From Tessaracoccus rhinocerotis (GTDB lineage: Bacteria > Actinomycetota > Actinomycetes > Propionibacteriales > Propionibacteriaceae): a DNA stretch of 64,000 nt. This document shows positions 50,920 to 58,164 of the stretch, piece by piece. Under the pieces are notes generated by a model, which had not been told where the DNA came from, ran no database searches, and saw only the letters and a program-made list of their open reading frames with translations. The position numbers and the translations under genes were made by a program. Position 1 is the stretch's first letter. Each line of letters begins with the position of its first letter. The stretch spans positions 1-64,000 of the forward strand of contig NZ_VKKG01000003.1 in the NCBI RefSeq assembly GCF_007197885.1, read 5' to 3'.

Positions 50920-51546
50920 ATGAGTCAGCGACCAGCCCCCTCGGGGGGTTCCCGCACCGCGCTCTGGGTGGTCATCGCGGCGGCCGCGGTCGTCCTCGTC
51001 GGCCTCGTCGTGTGGGGCCTCGCCGGGCGCGGCGAGGCCGAGCCGTCGCCGACGCCCACCGACGCCGCCACGACGCCGTCGACGCCCACCGACCCCGCCA
51101 CCGACGACCCGGGGGGCGAGACCACCGGGGCCACGGACCCCGGCGACGGGCAGTGGGGGCCGATGCCGCCGCCCAACGTGGACTCGCTGAAGCCCCTGGA
51201 CAACCCGGAGGCGCTGCCCGAGCAGGTCGGCCCGTTCGTGCGGGAGGAGGTCACCTCCAACGTGGGCGGCGCGAGCGTCTTCTACGACGACCCGGAGGCG
51301 TTCCGCTCGATCAGCGTCAACACCTCCACCGGATCGCACCACTACCAGGAGTGGGTCGCTGCGCTGACTGACCCTGCCTACCACGGCAACGCCGTGTGCG
51401 GCAGCTACAGCTTCGAGGGCAGCGACGGCATCGAGTGCATCGTCGCGGGCACCAACGCCACCCTGAAGACGGGCACGGCTGACATCGACGTGATCACCAT
51501 GGAGGAGTTGGCCGAGTTCACCAACGAACTCCACGACCAGTTCTGA
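50920..51546 (+). CDS. Single-pass membrane protein with Thr/Pro linker, between the two WXG modules
   Basis: 208 residues. Short basic N-terminus, a membrane helix at about 14-36 (ALWVVIAAAAVVLVGLVVWGLAG), a Pro/Thr/Asp-rich linker (40-85) and an outside domain (about 90-208) with a Cys pair (VCGSYSF and IECIVAG) that could form a disulfide. This is the topology of T7SS-associated accessory proteins. No paralogue follows module B, so it may serve both modules. ATG at 50920 follows the preceding stop by 7 bp. Confidence 0.65.
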   Translation: MSQRPAPSGGSRTALWVVIAAAAVVLVGLVVWGLAGRGEAEPSPTPTDAATTPSTPTDPATDDPGGETTGATDPGDGQWGPMPPPNVDSLKPLDNPEALPEQVGPFVREEVTSNVGGASVFYDDPEAFRSISVNTSTGSHHYQEWVAALTDPAYHGNAVCGSYSFEGSDGIECIVAGTNATLKTGTADIDVITMEELAEFTNELHDQF

Positions 51547-51569
51547 CCCGACGAGTGCGAGGGGCATTG

Positions 51570-52253
51570 ATGAGCGGCCTCATGGACGACGAGTACGACC
51601 CGCTGGCGCCGGTCCACTACGGTGACGACGCCGTCGAGGACGAGCCGTCGCAGGGCCACGACGCCGGCTTCACCGACGGCGACAACATCGTGCGCGTCTG
51701 GGTGGCCGACGGTCGGCTGACCCGCGTCCAGATCTCGCCCGTGTGGCACCACAAGGTCCGGGAGAAGACGCTCGACCAGTGCTTCGCCGCCGCGCTGGCG
51801 TCGGCGCGGATCCAGGTGGCGCCCGCCGTCGAGGAGCCACAGGAGCCGGACCTCACGGGCGTCGACTTCTCCGGCCTGCCGCGGTTCAACCGCAGCCCGT
51901 TCGTCACCTACCGGCTGGCGCTGCAGAACTTCAACCAGCGCTGGGAGGACGCGGTGGAGCGGGCGCGCACCACGCCGATCGAGGCTCCCCGACCGGTCTC
52001 GGCCGAGACGGAGGGAGTCACCGTGCGCCTGGACGCGGAGGGCCACGCCGTCGCCGTCGAGTTCGACGAGGAGTGGCTGGAGGACATGAGCGTGAAGGAC
52101 GTCAACCACTGGGTCGTGGAGACCGCGAACCGCGCCTACGCCGCCCACGAGGCGGCGCCCGAGCCGAGGGACGAGCTGGCAGACCTGACCCGCGAGCACG
52201 AGATCCTCATGGCGGGGTTGATGCGGATGCTCACCGGGAAGGACGGACGATGA
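51570..52253 (+). CDS. YbaB-like double-domain protein, module B
   Basis: 227 residues, paralogue of the 47891 gene along its length. Halves at 39-80 (NIVRVWVADGRLTRVQISPVW) and 148-192 (EGVTVRLDAEGHAVAVEFDEEWL), with the same central DFSGLPRFN (99-107) and an acidic DDEYDPLAPVHYGDDAVE start. ATG at 51570 has GAGGGG five bases upstream. Starts module B. Probable partner of the next gene, whose ATG overlaps its stop. Confidence 0.7.
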   Translation: MSGLMDDEYDPLAPVHYGDDAVEDEPSQGHDAGFTDGDNIVRVWVADGRLTRVQISPVWHHKVREKTLDQCFAAALASARIQVAPAVEEPQEPDLTGVDFSGLPRFNRSPFVTYRLALQNFNQRWEDAVERARTTPIEAPRPVSAETEGVTVRLDAEGHAVAVEFDEEWLEDMSVKDVNHWVVETANRAYAAHEAAPEPRDELADLTREHEILMAGLMRMLTGKDGR

Positions 52254-52993
52254 CCGATCCAGAGGATGTCTGGGCAGAGGTGGCGCGCCGGGCGGCCGTG
52301 AGCCGGTTCTCCGGGGCCACCGCCGACGATGACGACGTGCTCGTCAACCAGGAGCTGCGCGAGGCGCAGCTGAACCCGAACCGGCAGGGCGGCCAGGGCG
52401 GCGTGGGCGGTCCCGGAATGATGCCGCCGATGATGATGGGCGGCATCGGCGCCGGCGGCGCGGGCGGTGCCGCTCCCTCCGGCGGCGGGCTCGGTGGCGG
52501 CGCGGCGGCTGCTGCCGCCTCCAGCACGAGGCCCCCGCAGGCCAGCACCGGACTGGGCGTGCAGGCTGCCCAGGCGCCCCTGGCCGAGGAGGTACCCGAG
52601 GAGCCGGAGGTGCCTGGCATCGGCGGCGGGGTCGGGGGTGGCGGAACCGGCGGCGGCCTTCCCGAGGGCGGAGCGCCGGCGGGTGGCGGCGCCGGTCCTG
52701 CCGACGGGTTCAGCGCGGACCCCGTCGCAGTGCGGGGGATCGCCTCCAAGTGGGCGGAGCTGGCGCAGGAGATCCACTCCCTCGAGAGCCCGGCGTTCGA
52801 CGCCGCGCTGGGCCTGGTGCTGCCCCCCGAGCGGCCGCAGCAGGCAGTCACGGAGCAGGTTCGGGCCTGGACCACGGGTGCGGGAGCGGAGTTCGACGCC
52901 CTCGTGAGCAGGCTGCACGACGTCGCCGCCCAGTACGAGGCGGTCGAGGAGACCGGGGCCGCCGAGATCCGGAAGGAGACGGCCGATGGCTGA
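52250..52993 (+). CDS. Gly-rich WXG100-like protein, module B
   Basis: 247 residues, paralogue of the 48583 gene. The N-terminus (MTDPEDVWAEVARRAA..SGATADDDD) and MMPPMMM at exactly the same residues 57-63 are shared. The linker is a shorter Gly/Ala/Pro stretch and has neither calcium loops nor nonapeptides. The hairpin (about 155-240) has Trp207 in AWTTGAGAEFD, where the Gly of WxG is replaced by Thr, followed by a Gly one residue later, and YEAVE (Tyr229-Glu233) as YxxxE. ATG overlaps the YbaB-like stop. Confidence 0.7.
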   Translation: MTDPEDVWAEVARRAAVSRFSGATADDDDVLVNQELREAQLNPNRQGGQGGVGGPGMMPPMMMGGIGAGGAGGAAPSGGGLGGGAAAAAASSTRPPQASTGLGVQAAQAPLAEEVPEEPEVPGIGGGVGGGGTGGGLPEGGAPAGGGAGPADGFSADPVAVRGIASKWAELAQEIHSLESPAFDAALGLVLPPERPQQAVTEQVRAWTTGAGAEFDALVSRLHDVAAQYEAVEETGAAEIRKETADG

Positions 52994-53903
52994 CCAGGAA
53001 CCGCGCCCCACGGGCCGCGTCATCGCCCACGAGGACGCCTCCGGCGCCGGGCAGCTGCGCGAGCTGCGCAGGATCGGCTACCAGGGCGACGACGTCGCCG
53101 AGGAGGAGCCGCTGCCCGAGCCCGAGTTCGCCGACGTGACCGCGGCCCTCGAGGAACTGGAGACCACCGTCGCCGCCGTGCTCGCCGAGGACCGGGCCCA
53201 GTGCGTGGAGGCCCTGGCCCAGCTGCGCAGCATGTTCCCCTCCGTGTACACGCTCGTGGCCGAACAGCTGGGCGCGGCCGCCGACACCATCGCCGAGGGC
53301 ATCGCGGCCCGGCTCGAGGGGCTGCGGGCGCTCGTCGACGAGCGGGTCGCCCCCCATGCCGAGGTCCCCGCGAAGCTGGAGGCCGAACGCGACCTCGAGC
53401 GCAGGCAGGGTGAGAAGGTGCTCGAGATCGCGAAGCAGGTCCGCGAGCTCGTCGCCGTGGAGGACTGGACCGGCGACGCGGCCGAGGGCTACCGTCGGGC
53501 CGCACTCGTGCAGGCCGGCGCGCTGGAGGAGCTGGCCGGGGTGGAGGACAGCTCGGCCAACGCGCTTGACCACAGCGCCCTGCTCAACCGGGCGGCGTTC
53601 TTCTACACCTCCGAGGCGATCTCGTTCACCGCCACGCGGGTCAGGGCACTGCCGCTGGGGGACACCAGCCGACTGTTCCAGCGGAGCCGGGGGATCGAGT
53701 CCCAGCTGGCCGTCCTCGCGGGCAAGCTCTCCCACGAACTCGACTCCATCGCCGACGGCGACACCGCCAAGGGCCTCGCGACCGAGCTGGACTCCCTGCT
53801 GGGGATGCCGAGCGTGCTGCTCCCCACGGGCTGGCCCACCGGCGGCGACTCCGCCGACCTGCCGCCCGCCCCCACGGCGGGGGCGATCCCCCGGCTCTCC
53901 TGA
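52986..53903 (+). CDS. Long helical WxG-motif protein, module B
   Basis: 305 residues, paralogue of the 49989 gene. A helical coiled-coil-like region 50-160, VAPHAEVPAKL (121-131), then EDWTGDAAEGY (Trp161) as the WxG turn, VQAGALEELAGV and NRAAFFYTSEAISF. The final LLPTGWPTGGD matches EVGSWPTG of the paralogue. Its start overlaps the preceding gene by 8 bp. It is the last gene of the seven-gene cluster. Confidence 0.65.
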   Translation: MADQEPRPTGRVIAHEDASGAGQLRELRRIGYQGDDVAEEEPLPEPEFADVTAALEELETTVAAVLAEDRAQCVEALAQLRSMFPSVYTLVAEQLGAAADTIAEGIAARLEGLRALVDERVAPHAEVPAKLEAERDLERRQGEKVLEIAKQVRELVAVEDWTGDAAEGYRRAALVQAGALEELAGVEDSSANALDHSALLNRAAFFYTSEAISFTATRVRALPLGDTSRLFQRSRGIESQLAVLAGKLSHELDSIADGDTAKGLATELDSLLGMPSVLLPTGWPTGGDSADLPPAPTAGAIPRLS

Positions 53904-54113
53904 CGTCCCGCCCGCCCCGCCCGCCTCGTCCGGGTCGTGGGCGGCCGTCGCGTCGTCGTCGCCCGACCCGACACGCCGCACGGAATCGCCGCAGGGGTTA
54001 CGGGCCACCTCTGGCCCGATTTCGCTCGGCGGTTCGGGTCGGGTCGGTCAGTGACCGGCCGACGGCGCGGGCCCGGCAGCCCGGCATCAAGGTGCACGGG
54101 CCGAGGAGGCGCG

Positions 54114-54165
54114 TGCACGAACGTGCAATCAGATTGCACCTACGTGCAGGACCAGATTGTCTGGT
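54114..54165 (+). promoter_or_regulatory. Operator array upstream of glpFK
   Basis: Two 14-bp sites, TGCACGAACGTGCA (54114-54127) and TGCACCTACGTGCA (54135-54148), are exactly 21 bp apart, two helical turns, and read TGCACnnACGTGCA together. Between them the sequence forms a further 17-base palindrome GTGCAATC-a-GATTGCAC. A different palindrome ACCAGA-ttg-TCTGGT follows at 54151-54165. All lie 125-175 bp upstream of glpF. IclR-type GylR controls glycerol genes in Streptomyces, so a glycerol-responsive regulator is likely but not in the window. The rest of the 385-bp gap after the WXG cluster (53904-54288) holds nothing else I can name. Confidence 0.65.
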
Positions 54166-54288
54166 TGCTACACGGTTCGAGGCGCGCCCGAGACACGCCA
54201 TTCGGATCGGGTGTCCGGGCCAGTCCCGGTGGACCAGGACGCGTGGTTGCGTTCGCTAGCTGACACAGAGGTCAGGAATGGAGTCAAA

Positions 54289-55059
54289 ATGGATGTAACG
54301 CTCGGAACCATCTTCCTATCGGAAGTAGTCGGATCAGCACTGCTGCTCCTGCTCGGTGGTGGCGTTGTCGCCAACACCTTGTTGAAGGGGTCGAAGGGTG
54401 AGGGAACCGGCTGGTTGCTCATCAACTGGGGCTGGGGTATCGGTGTCTTCGTGGGTGTCATCGCGGCCTACTCGTCCGGCGGCCACCTGAACCCGGCCGT
54501 CACCGTCGGCGTCATCGCCAGCGGCGCGGAGGAGTTCGTCCCCGGGGTCGCCGTCTCGTTCGCCTCCACAATGGTCTACTTCGCCGGTGAGCTCGTCGGC
54601 GCCATGATCGGCGCGCTGCTGATGTGGCTCGCCTACAAGCAGCACTTCGACGCCGAGGAGGACCAGGCCAAGAAGCTCGGCGTGTTCTCCACCGGCCCGC
54701 AGATCCGCAACCCGCTCTGGAACACCATCACTGAGGTCATCGGCACCTTCGTCCTGGTCTTCGGTGTCATGGCAGCCTCCGGCTTCACCAACGCACAGGC
54801 GGAGGGCGGCGCCGTCAACCTCGGCTGGCTGGGCGCACTCGGAGTCGCACTGCTCGTCTTCGGCATCGGCGTCAGCCTGGGTGGCCCCACCGGATACGCG
54901 ATCAACCCGACGCGTGACCTCGGCCCCCGCATCATGCACGCCATCCTCCCGATCAAGGGCAAGGGTGGCTCCGACTGGGGCTACTCCTGGGTCCCGATCG
55001 TCGGTCCCCTCATCGGTGGTGTCCTCGGCGGCCTGGCCGCCCAGGTCCTGCTCCCCTGA
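54289..55059 (+). CDS. glpF: Glycerol uptake facilitator (aquaglyceroporin)
   Basis: 256 residues, MIP channel with six membrane segments and two half-helices. The pore boxes are HLNPAVT and GYAINPTRDLGPR; the second box has NPT in place of NPA, while the following Arg-Asp fits a glycerol-conducting channel. ATG at 54289 has GGAG upstream; the frame is open further but has no family similarity. It lets glycerol enter passively, and GlpK traps it. 34 bp separate the two genes. Confidence 0.94.
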   Translation: MDVTLGTIFLSEVVGSALLLLLGGGVVANTLLKGSKGEGTGWLLINWGWGIGVFVGVIAAYSSGGHLNPAVTVGVIASGAEEFVPGVAVSFASTMVYFAGELVGAMIGALLMWLAYKQHFDAEEDQAKKLGVFSTGPQIRNPLWNTITEVIGTFVLVFGVMAASGFTNAQAEGGAVNLGWLGALGVALLVFGIGVSLGGPTGYAINPTRDLGPRIMHAILPIKGKGGSDWGYSWVPIVGPLIGGVLGGLAAQVLLP

Positions 55060-55093
55060 TCCATTCGCACAAGACACAAGGAAGTGAGAATTC

Positions 55094-56614
55094 ATGACTG
55101 ACAAGTTCGTCATGGCAATCGACCAGGGCACGACCAGCACCCGTGCCATCATCTTCGACCACAGTGGCAAGATCGTGGCCACCGGTCAGAAGGAGCACGA
55201 GCAGATCTTCCCGAAGGCCGGCTGGGTCGAGCACGACGCCAAGGAGATCTGGGACAACGTCCGCTCCGTCGTGGCCGACGCACTCTCGAGGGCGAGCCTC
55301 AACAGCGGCGACATGGCCGCAATCGGCATCACCAACCAGCGCGAGACCACCCTGGTCTGGGACAAGACCACCGGTGAGCCCGTCTACAACGCGATCGTCT
55401 GGCAGGACACCCGTACCGCCAAGATCATCGACGACCTCGGTGGGGAGGAGGGTCAGGACAAGTACAAGGAACGCGTCGGACTGCCCCTGGCCACCTACTT
55501 CGCGGGCCCGAAGGTCAAGTGGGTCCTCGACAACGTCGAGGGTGCACGGGCCAAGGCCGAGGCCGGCGAACTCGTCATGGGCACCATGGACAGCTGGGTG
55601 CTCTGGAACATGACCGGCGGCACCGACGGCGGCGTGCACGTCACCGACGTCACCAACGCCTCCCGCACCATGCTGATGGACCTGAAGACCCTCAGCTGGG
55701 ACGAGTCCATCGCCGAGGACATGGGCATCCCGATGTCGATGCTCCCCGAGATCAAGAGCTCGGCAGAGGTCTACGGCGAGGGCCGCGCACGCGGACTCCT
55801 CCCCGGCGTCCCGATCGCGGGCATCCTGGGCGACCAGCAGGCGGCCACCTTCGGCCAGGCCTGCTTCGAGCCCGGCATGGCGAAGAACACCTACGGCACC
55901 GGCAACTTCATGCTGCTCAACACGGGCGAGGAGATCGTCCCGTCGAAGAACGGACTGCTGACCACGGTCTGCTACAAGATCGGCGACAACAAGCCGATCT
56001 ACGCCCTCGAGGGTTCCATCGCCGTCACCGGATCGCTGGTGCAGTGGCTGCGTGACAACCTCAAGATCATCGGCAGTGCGCCGGAGATCGAGGAGCTGGC
56101 CGCAACGGTCGAGGACAACGGTGGCGCCTACTTCGTGCCGGCTTTCTCGGGCCTGTTCGCGCCGTACTGGAAGTCCGACGCACGTGGTGCCCTCGTGGGC
56201 CTGACCAGGTACGTGAACCGTGGCCACATCGCCCGCGCCGTGCTGGAGGCCACCGCCTTCCAGACCCGCGAGGTGCTCGAGGCCATGGAGGCTGACTCCG
56301 GGGTCAAGCTGGCGGAGCTGAAGGTTGACGGCGGCATGACCGGCAACGAGCTGCTGATGCAGTTCCAGGCCGACCAGCTCGGCGTCGACGTGGTTCGCCC
56401 CGTCGTCGCGGAGACCACGGCACTGGGTGCCGCCTACGCCGCCGGCATTGCCGTCGGGTACTGGGGTGGTGAGCAGGACGTCATCGACAACTGGGCCGAG
56501 GACGCCCGCTGGACGCCGCAGGTGGACGAGGGGGAGCGCGACCGGGTCTTCCGCAACTGGAAGAAGGCAGTCACACGCACCTTCGACTGGGTGGACGACG
56601 ACGTCGTGGAGTGA
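55094..56614 (+). CDS. glpK: Glycerol kinase
   Basis: 506 residues, FGGY kinase family. N-terminal [15 protein letters not shown] (phosphate loop), the [16 protein letters not shown] segment, [24 protein letters not shown], and [20 protein letters not shown] are glycerol kinase signatures; the C-terminal [16 protein letters not shown] is the adenosine site. It phosphorylates glycerol to glycerol 3-phosphate. The ATG at 55094 follows GAAGTGAG. Ended by a strong terminator 20 bp after the stop. No glpD is in the window. Confidence 0.97.
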   Translation: MTDKFVMAIDQGTTSTRAIIFDHSGKIVATGQKEHEQIFPKAGWVEHDAKEIWDNVRSVVADALSRASLNSGDMAAIGITNQRETTLVWDKTTGEPVYNAIVWQDTRTAKIIDDLGGEEGQDKYKERVGLPLATYFAGPKVKWVLDNVEGARAKAEAGELVMGTMDSWVLWNMTGGTDGGVHVTDVTNASRTMLMDLKTLSWDESIAEDMGIPMSMLPEIKSSAEVYGEGRARGLLPGVPIAGILGDQQAATFGQACFEPGMAKNTYGTGNFMLLNTGEEIVPSKNGLLTTVCYKIGDNKPIYALEGSIAVTGSLVQWLRDNLKIIGSAPEIEELAATVEDNGGAYFVPAFSGLFAPYWKSDARGALVGLTRYVNRGHIARAVLEATAFQTREVLEAMEADSGVKLAELKVDGGMTGNELLMQFQADQLGVDVVRPVVAETTALGAAYAAGIAVGYWGGEQDVIDNWAEDARWTPQVDEGERDRVFRNWKKAVTRTFDWVDDDVVE

Positions 56615-56635
56615 TGACCGCGATCCTTCAACGGG

Positions 56636-56674
56636 CCGGGCGGCGTGGGGTGACCCACGCCGCCCGGTTCTTTC
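56636..56674 (+). terminator. Rho-independent terminator of glpFK
   Basis: Perfect 14-bp stem CCGGGCGGCGTGGG (56636-56649) / complement (56654-56667), 4-base loop, followed by TTCTTT. It may also serve the convergent minus-strand gene that ends at 56738. Confidence 0.92.
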
Positions 56675-56737
56675 CGTTCCGCGGCCGCTCTCCTGACCCG
56701 CTGCGATGGCAAGGGGTCAGGATGGCCGCCGACGGCG

Positions 56738-58123
56738 TCAGGCCCTGAAGCGGACCATGTTGTTCATCACCCAGCCCTCGTCGGGGAAGTGGCGCCAGGT
56801 GCCGTCGGCCTGTTGCACCGAGGAGATGTGGCTGGACCACGTGTAGGACCGGGAGGCATCGCTGCCCGTGATCGCGGTGTCGCACTCGGTGCGCCACCTG
56901 CGGCCGTCGGCCGCGCTCCACGAACCCGTGTACCCGAGGGGGTTCGACGCCCACTGTGAGCGAGTCATCAGCGGGGCGTAGGTGAGGTTGTTGAAGATCC
57001 AGCCCGTGGTGGAGACGTAGTGCCCGTCGACCAGGTTGACCTGTGTTCCGTGGATCTGGGTGGTGCAGCGAATGGTCCGGGAGTAGGCCTCGCACTCGGT
57101 GTACCACTGGCGCCCGTTGACACGGTGGAATCCGGGCGCCAGGTACAAGTCCACGGGCGCGTCGGTGGGCGGGGAGGTCGTTGGCGCCTTGGTGGTCGGG
57201 GCCACGGTCACGGTGACTGTGGGGTGCACGGTCGCGGTCGACGTGGCGGTCGTGGTGACGGTGGGGGTGAGCGTCGCGGTCGGCGTCACGGTGGTGGTGG
57301 GCGTCAGGGTGACGGTCGGGGTGACCGTGGTGGTCGTCGTGACTGTAGGGGTGGGGGCCGTGACTGTGACCGTGACGGTCGGAGTGGACTTCGGGGTCGC
57401 TGTTGGCTCGGCATCGGCTGCGACAGCGACTTCGACCACACGGGGCGCGATGGCCTGGCGCTGGTTGGCGGCGGAGGCGTTGACCGCCACCCGGATCACG
57501 TCGCCGGGCTCTGCGTCGGCCGGGACGGCGATGGTCACGGGGGCTGTGGCGGAGTTCCCGACCGCGAGGCCGGGCACCGAGACCCGGCCGCTCGGGCCGT
57601 CAACGGTGCCCACGGTTCCGGCGGCGGCCAGGGTGGCCGGCGCCGTCAGGCTGGGGGAGGTGGCCGGACGGACCATGGAGTTCGCCGAGTTGGAGCCCTG
57701 GTCATAGATGCCGAGGTCCTTCAGCACCCGGGCCGCGGCCCGGCCGTGACCGAACGCGGAGAGCGCGTCACCGTCGAACCACGTGGAGGGGACCGTGCCG
57801 GAGTTCTGCGCGAGCATCTCGCCGGCGAGGTCGATGACGAACGCGTTGTTCTCTGCGGCTACGGCGCGGACCAGGTCGTTCAGGGCCGACGACGTCAGCT
57901 CGGCCGCCGGGTCGGTCACGGGGATGGGAGTTCGTCCGAGGGCGCGGACGGCCCTGATCGCACCGGCCAGTTCGACGGCGTAGCCCTCCTCGCCGCCGGC
58001 GGCGGCGACATCGGCGGAGACGACGGGCAGCAGTACCAGTCGCGAGTCCGACACTCCGGCAGCCCGCTCCAGCCAGGTGATGCGCTCCGCGAGGGAGGAC
58101 GTGCCGGGAGTTGCCGTCACCAC
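56738..58123 (-). CDS. C-terminal part of a frameshifted two-domain SGNH esterase, with shared Cys/Trp domain
   Basis: 461 residues from GTG at 58123, but the frame is open back to about 58204 and that extra sequence (RTWPQILTERNRWERG) continues the upstream protein. Residues 1-145 look like the later part of a degenerate SGNH hydrolase (LVLLPVVSADV, WFDGDALSAFGHGRAA); about 145-230 is a beta-domain; 235-320 a Thr/Val/Pro low-complexity linker; 322-461 is the two-half domain (QWYTECE..WIFNN; RWRTECD..WVMNN) shared with the M23 peptidase at 25741. Alone it would lack a signal peptide, so it is probably broken from the 58165 gene by a one-base indel. Confidence 0.65.
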   Translation of the reverse strand: MVTATPGTSSLAERITWLERAAGVSDSRLVLLPVVSADVAAAGGEEGYAVELAGAIRAVRALGRTPIPVTDPAAELTSSALNDLVRAVAAENNAFVIDLAGEMLAQNSGTVPSTWFDGDALSAFGHGRAAARVLKDLGIYDQGSNSANSMVRPATSPSLTAPATLAAAGTVGTVDGPSGRVSVPGLAVGNSATAPVTIAVPADAEPGDVIRVAVNASAANQRQAIAPRVVEVAVAADAEPTATPKSTPTVTVTVTAPTPTVTTTTTVTPTVTLTPTTTVTPTATLTPTVTTTATSTATVHPTVTVTVAPTTKAPTTSPPTDAPVDLYLAPGFHRVNGRQWYTECEAYSRTIRCTTQIHGTQVNLVDGHYVSTTGWIFNNLTYAPLMTRSQWASNPLGYTGSWSAADGRRWRTECDTAITGSDASRSYTWSSHISSVQQADGTWRHFPDEGWVMNNMVRFRA

Positions 58124-58164
58124 GTAGTCCCGACGATGGCCACGCTCCCAGCGGTTGCGTTCGG

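Noticed and set aside
47891-53903. A complete ESX secretion locus
   Set aside because: No EccB, EccC, EccD, EccE or MycP gene is present; only substrate-like and accessory genes are seen.
54114-54139. FadR-type fatty-acid operator
   Set aside because: The palindrome does not keep the TGGTnnnnnACCA form, and the downstream genes are for glycerol.
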